The position numbers and the translations under genes are program-made. The notes beneath the pieces are model-generated. The model was not told the DNA's origin. It ran no database searches and saw only the letters and a list, made by a program, of their open reading frames with translations. DNA of 64,000 bases from Rapana venosa. Lineage: Eukaryota; Mollusca; Gastropoda; Neogastropoda; Muricidae. The stretch is taken from contig CM054143.1 in NCBI GenBank assembly GCA_028751875.1, positions 62,217,667 to 62,281,666 on the forward strand. The letters are read 5' to 3'. Positions 13,081 through 23,879 of the stretch are shown in pieces. Numbering within the stretch: the first letter of the stretch is position 1; each line of letters begins with the position of its first letter.

Positions 13081-13320
13081 AGCCACCATGGCGCAGTAGT
13101 TAACGTCTTGGGTTACGAGCTGGAAGGTTGCGGGTTCAAATCTCAGAAGAATCTTCAGGATTTGTTGGACTCCAACTGATTTCTTCCTGCTCAGAGTTTG
13201 TTATGGGCTCGTTGGGAAAACTGGGACCACACAGTTGAGCTTCATCCACTGTACAGATGTGATTTTAAGAGTGCTGCTTCCAACGCCCTTGATATAAAAG
13301 CAACACACTGACACAGAAAA
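13081..13320 (+). mobile_element. tRNA-derived SINE, family B
   Basis: The head has an A-box-like TGGCGCAGTAGTTAACG (13089-13105) and a B-box-like GGGTTCAAATC (13132-13142), spaced as in a tRNA. The body carries TTGTTATGGGCTCGTTGG and GACCACACAGTTGAGCTTC. The same body recurs at 22311-22560 and 25690-25810, which defines the family. Confidence 0.8.
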
Positions 13321-13781
13321 TATCCATGTATATTTTCAGGTATTTCCCCAAAGTAAATAAAGGTGTTCAGCTCATACATGTAACTTGGCCAGGAAAATTT
13401 AAACCTTAACTTTCTGATTTCTCCCGGAACTCCTGAAGAAGTCTGTGGGGCATTGCACTGCAGTGGGTGTTTTTTTTCTAACAGTGTATCAGGGGGAAGT
13501 TGAACTTTTTAGAGCCTATCCCTTTCTAGATAGCAGAGTACATGGTGACGTTATTCATTATGCGCATACCACTGGGCATTGCTGGCCTACTTTCCTACGA
13601 AAGGTGGATAAGATTTTCAATTGTGTACAAGATGTTCTTCGTTTGTTTGCGCATGCATTCCCAGTTTATAGTCTCCTTCAAAGAGGTAGTGGAGTTAGTA
13701 CAAGTGATAAGCCTATTTGAGGGGAAACTTCTCTTCACAGGGGGGTGGAGAGGGGGCGGGTGGGAGGAGAATAGCCTACGC

Positions 13782-14030
13782 CCTAGTGGTTATAGTGGTC
13801 AGAGCGTTGCACTCGCATTCTGACAGCCTGGGTTCCAGCCATGAACAAGTTCATGTTTGACGGGATTTTTCCCTTGGAGTTAATATCAGTTCTGATTCTA
13901 CTCCCCTAAAAGTCCTTTGAATGAGACTATACAGAACATCTTGCGCACACATCAAAACCTCTTCTGCCTTAAAGAAGAGTGGGCCATGTGTACTGTTAAG
14001 AATGGATGACACATTTAAATAAAACAAACA
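13782..14030 (+). mobile_element. tRNA-derived SINE, family A
   Basis: Head CTAGTGGTTATAGTGGTCAG...GAGCGTTGCACTCGC with B-box-like GGGTTCCAGCC (13830-13840). The body has CCTTGGAGTTAATATCAGT and GAGACTATACAGAAC, and the 3' part ends in AAATAAAACAAACAAAC. Order and spacing match the copy at 36489-36817. Confidence 0.8.
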
Positions 14031-14039
14031 AACACCGCA

Positions 14040-14315
14040 TGCACACTGGCATCATGTTTAGACATTGTCCACGAAGTCGGAATGCAGCTAGCTTAATGGC
14101 GGCAAAGCAGTTCAGAGTTGCATTTGCAAAAATCTTACCATTGGTAAACATTGGAGCATTTCACGTTGCCGAGGAGCAAGCAAACCAACAAAAGCAAAGC
14201 AAAACAAAAAACATCCTTGAAGTTGGAATGCAGCCACTTTAATTGTGGGTACAATGGCTGCATACACAAAACTCTCACCCTTGGTGAGGGTCAGAGCTCT
14301 AGCCACACACACAAA
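14040..14315 (+). mobile_element. Two SINE family C tails in tandem
   Basis: The family C 3' domain (GTCGGAATGCAGC ... ACCATTGGTAAACATTGGAGC) appears at about 14073-14157. It appears again at about 14213-14310 (TTGGAATGCAGCCAC ... CTCACCCTTGGTGAGG), separated by an AACAAAAGCAAAGC-type A-rich linker. Either two insertions or a local duplication. Confidence 0.65.
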
Positions 14316-14495
14316 AAGCATGTTGTCACCTGTCAGTGATGCAGGTCCTTCATAGGATGATTAAAGTGCTTTTGATTTGACTTTGACTTGGCTTTACTTG
14401 ACTTGACTTGACTAGTCAGAGACTTAAACCTGCACCCCCACTTACCATCATATCGTGAGTTCAACACCCTCTTGCCACTCAGCTACCCTGCCTCC

Positions 14496-14625
14496 CCACC
14501 CCCCTCCACACACACACACACTCGCACGATGCACGCGCACACACTAACATATTATATGCACAAACATCATGTATGTAGGCTGCTCAATCACTCACTCTCT
14601 CTCTCACACACACACACACACACAG
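14496..14625. repeat. (CA)n and (CT)n microsatellites
   Basis: CA tracts near 14507-14520 and 14607-14623 and a CT tract at about 14594-14606, with C-rich flanks. Confidence 0.85.
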
Positions 14626-14754
14626 AGCCCAGAGGTTCTGTGTCACTGTACTATAGGTACTATCGACGGACTTTTTCCCCTTTTTTCCCCCTGATATCAT
14701 TCTCATAATGACACACCAGGACTGAATAAAACCCACCCCCACCCACCCCACACA

Positions 14755-14860
14755 CACGTGCTTATTCCATTATCCTTGAAATAAAATACCCCCCCCCCCC
14801 CCCCCCCCATGAGTGCTTATTCCATTATTCTTGAAATAAAAGAATAAAACAAACTAAAAC
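14755..14860 (+). repeat. Duplicated SINE family A tail separated by poly-C
   Basis: The family A end GTGCTTATTCCATTATCCTT then GAAATAAAA occurs at 14759-14788. After a run of about 19 C (14790-14808) it occurs again at 14813-14842. It is a tail-only duplication bridged by a homopolymer. Confidence 0.7.
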
Positions 14861-15049
14861 AATGACGCTAGAAGTTGTCTTTGGGTACTTGCACTTGTTT
14901 TCCCTCTACCATAGTTTCTTGTGCAATGCGTCTTGGTTCATGAAAAGATGGAAATACTTTTAATTTTGACACGAAAATAGTTTCATAGAGACGAAAGGTC
15001 CCTCAAAATTTCATCATTCAAAGGGAGAGCAATCTCTTCGCATATCAAC

Positions 15050-15302
15050 ATGGCAAGCTGCGTGTGTGTTCACCGTCATCGACTTTTGAAGTTTCTTCAG
15101 AATGCTTCAAAACTGTCTGTTACTTCAATATCACGGGGATATAGTCATGAAACAGCAAATCCAAACAAACAGGCGATCAGAAGTTTTGAGGTCATATCAC
15201 CCCATTCTCTTGATCCGAGTCGGAACCCAATAAGTCTGGCCGACACGAAGGATGTGATTATGAAAGAAAATGTGTCGTCTGCTTCGACAAGCGCAGTTCC
15301 AG
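15050..15302 (+). CDS. CCDC90B/MCUR1: CCDC90B/MCUR1-family protein, first coding exon (mitochondrial presequence)
   Basis: ATG at 15050 opens 84 codons plus one base, ending at a GTAAGA donor (15303). The first 33 residues (MASCVCVHRHRLLKFLQNAS...) have Arg, His and Lys but no acidic residue, as expected of a mitochondrial matrix-targeting presequence. The rest is low in conserved motifs, as the N-terminus usually is in this family. The split codon (G then AG) joins in frame to 18477. The family assignment comes from the downstream exons; this exon is attached by frame, position and targeting signal. The product would be an inner-mitochondrial-membrane coiled-coil protein related to MCUR1, reported to act in calcium-uniporter and respiratory-chain function. 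Confidence 0.75.
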
Positions 15303-15609
15303 GTAAGAAAACGTCCTGTCTTGCTTCATTCAACTCATGATCAAAAACAGCCGATCAGTCATATTATTGAAAGGAAAGTGTAGTAGAATAGAGGAAACGA
15401 TGCTCGTGTGTAAGGTAAGAGTCCGACTTCCAGCCCAGAAACTGAAGCCAACATTGAATTGATACTCCTCTGCTTTTACTTTAGGATTCTTATCTTATAC
15501 CTGCACCTATGTCTTTTCTTTTTGAGATTATGATTCGTATCCGTGTGCCTGTCAGTATTGTAAAAGTGTTTTTGACTTAACTATTCTGTTCTCTTATTTG
15601 TCCATAGCA

Positions 15610-15720
15610 ACAATGGAATAAGCACTCATGTGCTTTTTTACATCCAGTCCCACAGGCACACAATGGCCTACTCTTCTGAAAAGTGTAGCAGGTATAATGT
15701 GTGCAAAGTTTCAGGAGGTT
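15610..15720 (-). mobile_element. 3' half of a SINE family A element
   Basis: On the minus strand it reads AGAAGAGTAGGCCATTGTGTG, then GTGGGACTGGATG and ATGAGTGCTTATTCCATTG. This is the same order as the 3' half of the family A copy at 5036-5350. Confidence 0.7.
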
Positions 15721-16144
15721 TTGCTGTGTTCATACATGCTACACCGTTTCTAGTATCTTGGATGGAAAGTGTTGGAGAGGGGGATGGGTGGCATTAAAAA
15801 TGAAAATATATGCAGCAATCTACTTGTTTGATAAACTGCATTGAAATGTCTTGATTTGGTTTCTCCCGTAATTCTCAGAGGAGTCATGGGGTGCTGCACT
15901 GAAACTTTAAGGCAGTCTTGGGCAGGTAAACTTTGGCATAGCCCATCCAGATCACACTTTGCATGCTGGGTATGGTTGTGTCATCCATGCCACTGGCTGC
16001 AACTGGCCATATCTTGTATGGAAGATTATTTGCATATAATGGTGTGTGCGGTTTCACACACAGGACCTTTGTTTACACTAATATTGTAATAATTATTATT
16101 CGTATCGAAAGGATGGATTTGAAATGGAGTCATTTACATTTCAT

Positions 16145-16560
16145 TTATTTCATTTACACCACTTTAATTAAGTCACGAGATTTCTCTGCGTGAAATTCAG
16201 GCTGCTCTCCCCGGGGAGAGCACATCGCCACAAGAGCAGTGCCACCCTTTTTCTCATGCGTGTGTCTGCAACTGTATTTGTTTCCCTATCAGAGTGGCTT
16301 TTTTCTAAGAATTTTGTCAGGGACAACTCTCTTGTTGCCGTGGGTTCTTTTGCGTGCCCTGAATAATTTTGTGTAACACACAGAACCTCGGTTTATCGTC
16401 TCATCCGAAAGACTAGCGCCCAGACCACCACTCATGGTTTAATGGATGGGGGAAAAGTTTCAGGCCCAAATGGGATTCGAACCACCGCACACTTCTGACC
16501 CGGACTTTTCGCTTTCTAGACAGGCGCATTACCTCTAGACCACCGATCCACCAATCCAGT
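16145..16560 (-). mobile_element. Near full-length tRNA-derived SINE, family D (molluscan type)
   Basis: Read on the minus strand from about 16555: an A-box-like GGTGGTCTAGAGGTAATGCG, B-box-like GGTTCGAATCCC (near 16480), then GGATGAGACGATAAACCGAG and AAAAGAACCCACGGCAAC. It continues to the palindromic CTCTCCCCGGGGAGAGCA and a tail of AAATGAAATAAATGAAATG at about 16145. The tRNA-like head, conserved middle and short-repeat tail make it a classic SINE. I associate this body with molluscan genomes from general knowledge; I cannot name the library entry. Confidence 0.85.
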
Positions 16561-18224
16561 CAGAATGAATGTTGTTGTTTTTGCATGTTACTCTGCATAA
16601 GGTTTGATGCTGGAGTACATGTAGCTGAAATCAAGCAGTGTGTGTATGTGTACATGTGTGTGTGTGTACATATGTGTGTGTGAATTAAAGATATGCACAT
16701 CATTTTTCTGTGTAGACTTAAAGAACTTGCAGTGTAAAAGATGTGAAAACAAAATTAAGTACTATATCAGTATATGTTTCTGATAAAAAAAAAAACTGTA
16801 GAAGATAAAAAATTATAGTTTCAGTAGCCATATTGGAATGTTTCCATGGTTATATTGCATGAATCTATGTACATGTATATTGTGGATTTGGGGGCTGTAT
16901 AAAATGAGTATATATATATATATAAGTGATGCATTTTTAATTTGCGGTGAAAGTCTAAGCATTGACTTATAATGTCGTTGTACTGACAATTTTGGATCAT
17001 TTATAGCCCCCATGTCCCACCTCACACAGCTTGATGGTCATCCAGAATATGCACTCTGTCTCGTACAGTCCTTGGAGTCATTGTGAGATAGTTGGCTTAG
17101 GATGAGAAGTGTTAGTGTGTAATTGTTTTCAATTAATCCCCCTAGTATAATATAGGCAGCCATTCTCTGACTCCAAAAGAGAGGATCCAATGTTAACTCA
17201 GGAAAAAAAAGTCCCCTCACCTCATGAAAGATTTGAAACCACAGCCTCAGATGACAAAAGAGGACCCTGAGAAATGTTTGCTTATGTTTTTATCTGCTTC
17301 ACACACAACACTAGATTTAGAGAGCTCTATGAGATTCATTAGAGTACATGGCTGCTGGGGATAGAGCTGTTAAATTTGCCACAGTGAAAATTTGTCAGTG
17401 GCACAAAGAATGAAATGTCTGCTTCCTGTCTGAGTGTTGATTATTCAGACCTGAGTGGGCGCCCTTTTTTTTCTTTGTACAATAATTTCCATCTTTTTAT
17501 GGGGTTTTGTTTGTTTTGGGAAGTCTTGTTTGTTTTTAACAGATGAGTATCATATATTTCTATAAATCACACATTTGTTTTTTTTCTTTTGTTTTATTTG
17601 ATTTTTTTGTGGTTGTTTGGTTTGTTGCTGTTTCGCTGCTTCATTGATGACAGATCAGTCCTGCTGATTCCATGTTGCTCATTCTGATTTTGCCACCAGT
17701 CATACCCAGGCTTGACCTGTCACGCATGTAATAATGTCAGAAGTTTACAGAGAACTGTCATTGATAGTTTTGTTTGGCTGCCCTGAGGCCAGAAGAGGCA
17801 TGTGCAGGATACCACTGACTAATCCCCCTGCTGATGACAGTATCAGCTTAATTATAGAGCCAGACTAAGTAAGATGCCTATACTGGGGTGGCAACCATCA
17901 TGGTCTTCTGACATCTTGTCTCCTGAGAATTTCTATACTCCAAAGGCTTTGACATGAACCCACCACAGGTACAAATGCACACTGGGAACTAAAGTTAAAG
18001 TCTCACACCATGATTTATTGCCTGATGGTGTTACTGTTATTGTGTGTTTTGAAATAGTTTGGCGAGGCTGAACTTTCTTCTTCCTAGCATAAAACCCAGC
18101 ACAAGCAGGCCTGAAAGGTGCAGAAACCCGTTGTGTTGGTCAAGCCATTTGAGCAACTCTTGTATCTGTAAGGTGGATGATGCCTGGCAGTGTGATCTCA
18201 ACTTTCCCAGTATCCAGTGGCAAA

Positions 18225-18335
18225 ATCAGTCTGGGAAGGAGCTGGCCAGAGCCCTTCGAAACATTCTGCCTCTTAGTCGTACAAGATATAGCACTATATA
18301 AATTCCATTTATTATTATAATAATAATTATTCATT
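18225..18335 (+). mobile_element. Retrotransposon 3' tail matching the LINE at 29.4-30.0 kb
   Basis: The stretch ends ACAAGATATAGCACTATATA then AATTCCATTTATTATTATAA. This is almost the same as the 3' end of the LINE fragment at 29930-29975 (AAGATATAGCGCTATATAAA then TTCCATTTATTATTATT). No coding part of a LINE precedes it, so it is either a severely 5'-truncated LINE or a SINE borrowing the LINE tail. Confidence 0.7.
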
Positions 18336-18476
18336 CAAACCTGTGACCTTCCAGCTGAGGAAGGAGTGAAAAGTGAGATTTATTTAACAGCATTAGCAGA
18401 GAGTGAGCTTTTGATAAAATGAAAATGTACATTGTGATAAATTTACATCATTTGTCAATTTGTCCTTGATGTGCAG

Positions 18477-18590
18477 AGGTGGAGTTGGGCAAGTCTCTGA
18501 CAGTGGATGCCCGGCGTGTTGATCCCACAACTGTGCGACAAGTGTACTACTTTGACTCACTGACCTTTGTCAAGTCTCTGGAGGCCAAAG
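18477..18590 (+). CDS. CCDC90B/MCUR1: CCDC90B/MCUR1-family protein, exon 2
   Basis: Encodes VELGKSLTVDARRVDPTTVR and then QVYYFDSLTFVKSLEAKG. This corresponds to the conserved start of the family domain, where vertebrate members carry a run of basic residues, then TFDTHALVxxLExxGF. The acceptor is GTGCAG before 18477. Frame with exon 3 holds only if this exon ends at 18590 (AAAG) with GC as the first intron bases (GCAGGT). The nearby GT at 18595 would put a stop codon in exon 3. This predicts a GC-AG intron. Confidence 0.85.
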
Positions 18591-19859
18591 GCAGGTTGCC
18601 TTCTTTCTGTTTGGCACTAGCTAAGAGTTACTGAAGGTTGTGAAGCTTGAAGATGTTTAGTTGTGACTTGTCTTTGCCTGCAGTGTGATATATTGAATGC
18701 GGTTGTGGCATTCTTCTTGCTGTAGAATACTGTTGCTGAAATCTTCTCTTGTTTGCTTTTTACACTGTCAGATGTGTTCGGGAGAAATGGTGGCAAGTCC
18801 TTTCCAGCTCCTCTCGTGGGTTGTACAGCTTAGTTTGCAAGGTTATCTCTGTCAGCCACACAATCTTCCTCAGGATGCTGAAATAAGATGCTGCCAGTTT
18901 CATGACATGCAGTTATATACGCTGTACAAATTATCATTGTGTACAGGTATTTGAAAATTCTGTCACAGGACAGTGGAGAGGTGGTCTGTAGATAAGACAG
19001 ATCTGGGAATTCATACTATAATGCTATCGGCACATATTTTGTACTTTTTTTTTTAAAGCACCAAAAAACCAAGCAGATAAGCAAATAAACAAAACAAGCA
19101 ACCATCCTCTCTCTCTCTCTAAAAAGAAAAAAACCAAAACACACAAAAAACCTTTGTGTCTCGCCTAGAGAAAAAAGGCACTGTTGATGTGAAAACTGTT
19201 TACTATGCTGAAGATTGGCTGGTCCTCTGAGTCTGAGAATCAGGATTTTTATGCCTGCAGAAAAGTGTCTTGCCTGAAAGAAAAGGTACTGTTAATTTGA
19301 CAGCGATGTTGACTCTGCTAATTATTATTTTAAACTTGCTGCTCAGTGTCAAGCATGCACAAATGTGACACTGCACCACATAATGAGTCGCATTGCACCA
19401 GAGGTCAGTTTTTAGTTGTTGACATGTCATTAATCTGCAATAAAATGACTATTCAATACAAAAAGCAGATTGAAAACCGGACAATTCTATGGAAAGTTAT
19501 TACAAATTGAAATGATATACTAAGATGTGACAAAACGAGAAATTGACAAGTTTAGCATCGTAGTAGGTGGTCAGAATGAGGGCTTGGGTATTTTAAAGCT
19601 CTTTCAAAAGCAGAATGAAACAAAATTACACCTTGATATTTCATTACAAGGTAGAATAATGGCTTTAGTTTTATGATCAATCAAAAGCAACAACCTGTCC
19701 CCCCACCTGCCTGAAATGGCTCCTAGCAGAAAAGGGGGTCAGGTGCTAAGCGACTCATTTTGTGGTGGAGCGTCACATATATGATAAACACAGAAACACA
19801 CAGGTGCTGCTGATATAGTGGTCGTATTTCCAATATTCATCATTGTCATATTTGAACAC

Positions 19860-20205
19860 CTGAATGTGAAACAACTTAACACAGCACAACACAACTAAAC
19901 ACAGCACAACACAACTGAACACACACAACACAACTGAACCCAGCACAACACAACTGAACGCAGCACAGCACAACTAAACACAACACAACTAAACACGGCA
20001 TAACACAACTAAGCACAGCACAGCACAACTAAACACAACCAGGCACAACACAACTAAACATGGCACAACACAACTAAACATGGCACAACACAACTAAACA
20101 TAGCACAACTAAACACGGCACAACACAACTAAACACAGCACAACTAAACACAGCACAACACAACTAAACCCAGCACAACACAACTAAACACGGCATAACA
20201 CAACA
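19860..20205. repeat. ~20-bp minisatellite built on AACTAAACACAGCACAACAC
   Basis: The motif ACACAACTAAACACAGCACA and close variants (GGCACA, GGCATA, TGAACA) repeat about 17-19 times with 15- to 21-base steps. The strand is almost free of T. It lies in the second intron and ends about 35 bases before the acceptor of the exon at 20244, where a polypyrimidine tract takes over. Confidence 0.9.
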
Positions 20206-20243
20206 ATCTCAACGGTTTTACATTTTCCCCCTTGATCTTTCAG

Positions 20244-20347
20244 GGTTTACCCGTGAGCAGGCAGAGGGAATGGCAGAGGCGCTGACAGAAATCATCAACA
20301 CCACCCTTGATCATCAGTCTCGGCACATGATCACCAAGAGACAGCAG
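20244..20347 (+). CDS. CCDC90B/MCUR1: CCDC90B/MCUR1-family protein, exon 3
   Basis: Two bases complete a glycine codon, then 34 codons read FTREQAEGMAEALTEIINTT and LDHQSRHMITKRQQ. The acceptor is TTTCAG (20238-20243) and the donor GTAATA. Family members have the same GF.(K/R)xQAExxxxAL helix followed by a linker to the EITVQQL coiled coil, so both position and sequence fit. It ends on a codon boundary. Confidence 0.9.
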
Positions 20348-20399
20348 GTAATATAGTATAATCAGACACACAGACACACAGTGCATGACAGGATCAACT

Positions 20400-20590
20400 G
20401 AGGGTGAGTCAGTCACTGGTCCAGCACTGCAACAACACACATGCCATTCAGAAAGAAAAGGGTAGCGGGTTCAATTCTAGTCTCAAGCCAGATATTTGTC
20501 TCCCCTATCCCCTTGACCAGGATTAGTGGTCTGGGTGATTTGTTGTTGTTGAGATTGAGATGATGAGCTGAGGTCCCATATGTTGTTGTT
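20400..20590 (+). mobile_element. Degenerate tRNA-derived SINE, family D-like
   Basis: Contains a B-box-like GGGTTCAATTC (20467-20477) followed by ATTAGTGGTCTGGGTGATTT, GAGATGATGAGCTGAGGTCC. This tracks the family D middle (GTGGTCTGG ... GATGAGAC...CCGAGGTC). Head and tail are poorly preserved. Confidence 0.6.
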
Positions 20591-20639
20591 GGGAATTCCC
20601 TGGGGGGGGGGGGCAGGTGTCACTCAAAATATACACTGT

Positions 20640-20885
20640 CTTTACAGATGCTATAGCCAAATGGTTAAGACCGTTTTGACTTCAATCTTGTGGGTTCATG
20701 AAGTCCTTGGTTTGAATCTTGAATATCCATGTTTAAGGTCATGTAATGCATGTCAGTGTTCATACCCAGCATACATCCCCCAAGTCAGAGTGCAGCTACC
20801 TTCATGGTAGGCAAACACAATGGCATTCTGAAACTCTCACCTTTGGTGAACCTCAGAGCTTTAGCCGAGGTTGGGGGGGGAGGAG
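20640..20885 (+). mobile_element. tRNA-derived SINE, family C
   Basis: Head with A-box-like GCTATAGCCAAATGGTTAAG (20650-20669) and B-box-like TGGTTTGAATCTTG (20708-20721). The body has ACCCAGCATACATCC, and the 3' domain is AGAGTGCAGCTACCTTCATG ... CTCACCTTTGGTGAACCTC. It is the most complete uninterrupted family C copy in the window. Confidence 0.8.
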
Positions 20886-21194
20886 AAAATTTTTTTTCAG
20901 TTTACACCGTGCATTGTTCTGTTCAGCTCCATATGAATGTGAAAACAGCTGTGTTTGATGAAAGTTAACTGCACATCTGTTGCTAGATATTAACCTGTGA
21001 CTGTTCCATCACTTTGTTTTTTTAAATCTACTGTTTTTTTCATGGTTTGAATATCAAAGTCTTTATTAATATGACAGTTTTTGGGGTTCAAAAATAAATT
21101 TGCATCCTCTGAGTGTAATATGGGTATGAGTGCTGTTGGGTGAAATGGTGACTTTGAAAGTTTGTGATTTTTTTAAAACATAGAACATAGTTGG

Positions 21195-21237
21195 AAGGTT
21201 GTGTGTGTGTGTGCACGCGCACATGTGCGTGCGGGCT

Positions 21238-21268
<31 letters not shown>

Positions 21269-21617
21269 TGTTTCATGCATTATGGAATCATAATAACACA
21301 AGAGGTCAACTATGAGCTGTGTGTGTGTATATATACTACTGCTTTGTTGTTGTAATATTGTTTTTCGCATGGTTGCAATACATGGCAGCAGCTGATGAGC
21401 CATTTTAGCTGTACAGCGCTGTGTAACATATATATATATATATATATATTCAAGTCTTTTGTCTGTGAGATGTTAAAAAATATTTGATGCATACATCAAT
21501 AGCAATTTCAGCACTACACTTGACATTAATAGACATATGAGGTAGACGACACACACACTTACACACACATACACACACATACACACACACATGCATACAC
21601 ACACACAAACACACACA
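21195..21617. repeat. (GT)n, (TA)n and (CA)n microsatellites
   Basis: GT tracts at 21199-21213 and 21240-21268, a (TA)n tract at 21428-21449 and a CA-rich tract at 21550-21617, all in one intron of the CCDC90B/MCUR1 gene. Opposing GT and CA tracts 300 bases apart could pair as an imperfect hairpin in the pre-mRNA. Confidence 0.85.
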
Positions 21618-21720
21618 ATCATTATTATCATAGACTGACCATAAAATATTAAGATATAGAGTGATTCACGCAGTATTTGTACTTCAGGGACTAATGTTGT
21701 TGATTGTTGTTGTCCAACAG

Positions 21721-21822
21721 GAAATCACAGTGCAGCAGCTAATGGCGGAGATTGTGTCAGTCAAAAAAGACATGGTGCTGTTGCAGAAAAGCGAATTTTC
21801 ACAGCTTCGCTCCGAAACAGAG
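21721..21822 (+). CDS. CCDC90B/MCUR1: CCDC90B/MCUR1-family protein, exon 4 (EITVQQL coiled coil)
   Basis: Exactly 34 codons: [20 protein letters not shown], then [14 protein letters not shown]. This is the signature of the family; the vertebrate members carry [26 protein letters not shown] at the same place. Strong acceptor (TTGTCCAACAG) and GTAACA donor; both ends are on codon boundaries. It begins the central coiled coil that mediates assembly in the inner mitochondrial membrane. Confidence 0.95.
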
Positions 21823-22204
21823 GTAACATCCAATCATACATTTTCCATTTGGTTAGTTCTGAAGGAGATCCTTTATTTTTTAATGACCAGTATTGCTTGT
21901 GACTAAAAATGGATGCCCTGCTGAATATGTCCCTCTGTAACCCATTAGATGCCAACGTGAATGTAGGATCTTTGATGTGCAGATTTGTGAACTTCTTTCA
22001 TGAATAGGGAGGGACCTAACTCATAAACGCTGAACTGTATTATGATCCAGAAAAAGGTTTAGATGGTTAATCTGGATAGTTTTAAGGTTGGTCTTTTTTC
22101 CATTTTGTCTTGCCATTAATATATTATTTGCTGGATGATAAACCCCCAAAAGCCAAAAAACTTAGACAGGAATGTTGAAAAAAATAGCTTTAAAAAATGT
22201 TTTT

Positions 22205-22310
22205 TGTTCCTCAGCTAGAGCTCTAAGGTTCACCAATGGTGAAATTTTGTGTATGTGACCATTACAAAAACCTTTTGAAGTGGTGGCCCCTTAAGAATGA
22301 ACAGGTAACC
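22205..22310 (-). mobile_element. SINE family C tail
   Basis: On the minus strand it reads GGGGCCACCACTTCAAAAGG and then TTTCACCATTGGTGAACC, TTAGAGCTCTAGCTGAGGAA. This is the 3' domain shared by the family C copies at 20640-20880 and 46800-46900. Confidence 0.7.
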
Positions 22311-22570
22311 AGATGGCATGGCGTAGTGTGCTGTAGATTCAAATTCCTTTATAGGCATACTTTGTTTTGTTTTGTTTAGTTGGTTGGTTGGTCGGTTGCA
22401 TTTTGTATTCTGGTCAGTTCCTATTGAGATTGAGTTTGTTATGGGCCTGACTGCAAGATTGGGATCACACAGTCAAGCATCACCCACTTTATATGGATGC
22501 CATTTGAAAGTTGATCAAATTACTGCAGATGTCAGTCACTCTTGAACCTGATTGTCACTGGGATATGTTA
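22311..22570 (+). mobile_element. Degenerate SINE, family B
   Basis: A decayed head (CCAGATGGCATGGCGTAGTG, then AGATTCAAATTCC) is followed by the family B body: GAGTTTGTTATGGGCCTGAC, GGGATCACACAGTCAAGC. It matches 13081-13320 over most of its length. Confidence 0.7.
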
Positions 22571-22724
22571 CAATAGGAAGTGTAGAGTACAGCCCTGTCA
22601 AGTAGTCTCAAAGCTGAAGCACTTCCATAGCAGCAGCAATTACATCGTCCTCATTACCGCTGACTATCATGCATCAAAAAAGAAAAACAAAAAGGAAAGA
22701 AAATTGCCTTTTATTTGGTAGCAG

Positions 22725-23315
22725 CTGTTGTTCTGGTCTCATGGTGACTCAGGTATTCGCCTTCATCACCTTCGCCTATCCCATAGTCTTGTAGACCGTT
22801 AGGGCACCACTGAAGGTTTTGCAACCAGCTTCCTCCTTTCTGCATGGTTTTCAGCGTTCCGTAGCAAGTCATTCCACTCAAGGTCCTGTCCACTCTCTGA
22901 TGTTGTCTTCCCATCGTTTTCTCTGTCTGCCTCTTCGTTTCCCACCTTGTACTGTTCCTGTAGGACAGTCTTGGTCAGTCTAGATATTTCTGTGATGTGC
23001 ACATACTACTTCAGCTTGTGTTCTTTCACTGAAGTCAGGAGCTCTTCATATGGCTTGAGGGTTTGCTATGAATGTCTGTGCATGTGGTGACTTCATGTCA
23101 AAGCCTTTGAACAGGGTCTGGAGATTCAGGGGAGACGGTCATTAGAGGGGTGTTGTGACAGGGCCACTCCTGCAGGTGGCCTGTCTCACTGGGTCTGGCT
23201 TGGCAGCTAGGCTGATAGTGTTGTCAGTAGGAGGCATAAGTAGGCAGTGCAGGGCCCCTCTGATTTGTGGCCTTATGGTGGTTTGATATTGATAAGCTTC
23301 CTGCAAATGTCTTAC
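22725..23315 (+). mobile_element. Composite dispersed repeat, family F
   Basis: The part from about 23085 shares with 25810-26180 a body containing GGTGACTTCATGTCAAAGCC-type sequence, CAGGTGGCCTGTCTCACTGG, GGCAGCTAGGCTGATAGTG and TGTCAGTAGGAGGCATAAGT. The 22725-23080 part is TC-rich and unique to this copy as far as I can tell. Probably the remains of a longer non-autonomous element. Confidence 0.5.
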
Positions 23316-23429
23316 CTTGAGGATATGACTTGGTCACCTTGGCATGGCTGTGGTGATGAGATCAGAATGAGCTTTGTAGAGCAGCAGAATGGTACATCAT
23401 GAAATATGAAGCAGCCTCCCCCAAAAAAT

Positions 23430-23430
<1 letters not shown>

Positions 23431-23464
<34 letters not shown>

Positions 23465-23477
23465 ACACACACACACA
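23431..23477. repeat. 34-base C homopolymer followed by (AC)n
   Basis: An uninterrupted run of C from 23431 to 23464 continues directly into ACACACACACACA. A G-run of this length on the other strand could fold as G-quadruplex or i-motif structures and is also prone to length error in sequencing. Confidence 0.9.
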
Positions 23478-23879
23478 AAGAAGTAAGAATTCTGGTTCAT
23501 TTACATTAACCTGTCAACTTATCTCGTCTTTGAATATTGAAAGGTTTTAATCAGAATCATACTGTGCTGAAGCATTTCATTTCTTTGAATCTATTCGTTG
23601 GACGTGACACAGTGGAATTACCTGTCTTTGCTGTGCATTCAAAGGGGGTGAGTGAAACTGAAGAAGCGCTGACAGACGAGTGTCCAAACTGAAGCACGTC
23701 ACTGGACATCATTTTGGGAGCGGAGCGATCAGTGGAAGCTGTAATTTGGTTTGTTCCCCATAGTCCATTTCATTGTTGTTTGGAGTTTGTTTGTTTTTAA
23801 TGTATTACTATGTGATAGACACCCGCTTCATACAAGTACCTATTATTACACCATTCTCTCTCTCTCTTCTTTCTTCCTA

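Larger units (their letters stand above)
15303..18476 (+). other. First intron of the CCDC90B/MCUR1 gene
   Basis: A 3.2-kb intron holding SINE fragments (15610-15720 and 16145-16560, both reversed), a GT-rich tract near 16639-16682, a short (TA)n at 16911-16923 and an LINE-type 3' tail at 18225-18335. I see nothing recognisable in 16690-18220 beyond T-rich patches. Confidence 0.7.

Noticed and set aside
16440..16560. A functional tRNA gene on the minus strand (also the SINE heads near 12070, 13100, 13800 and 20655)
   Set aside because: A- and B-box-like segments are present, but the paired stems do not hold and each is followed by a conserved SINE body.
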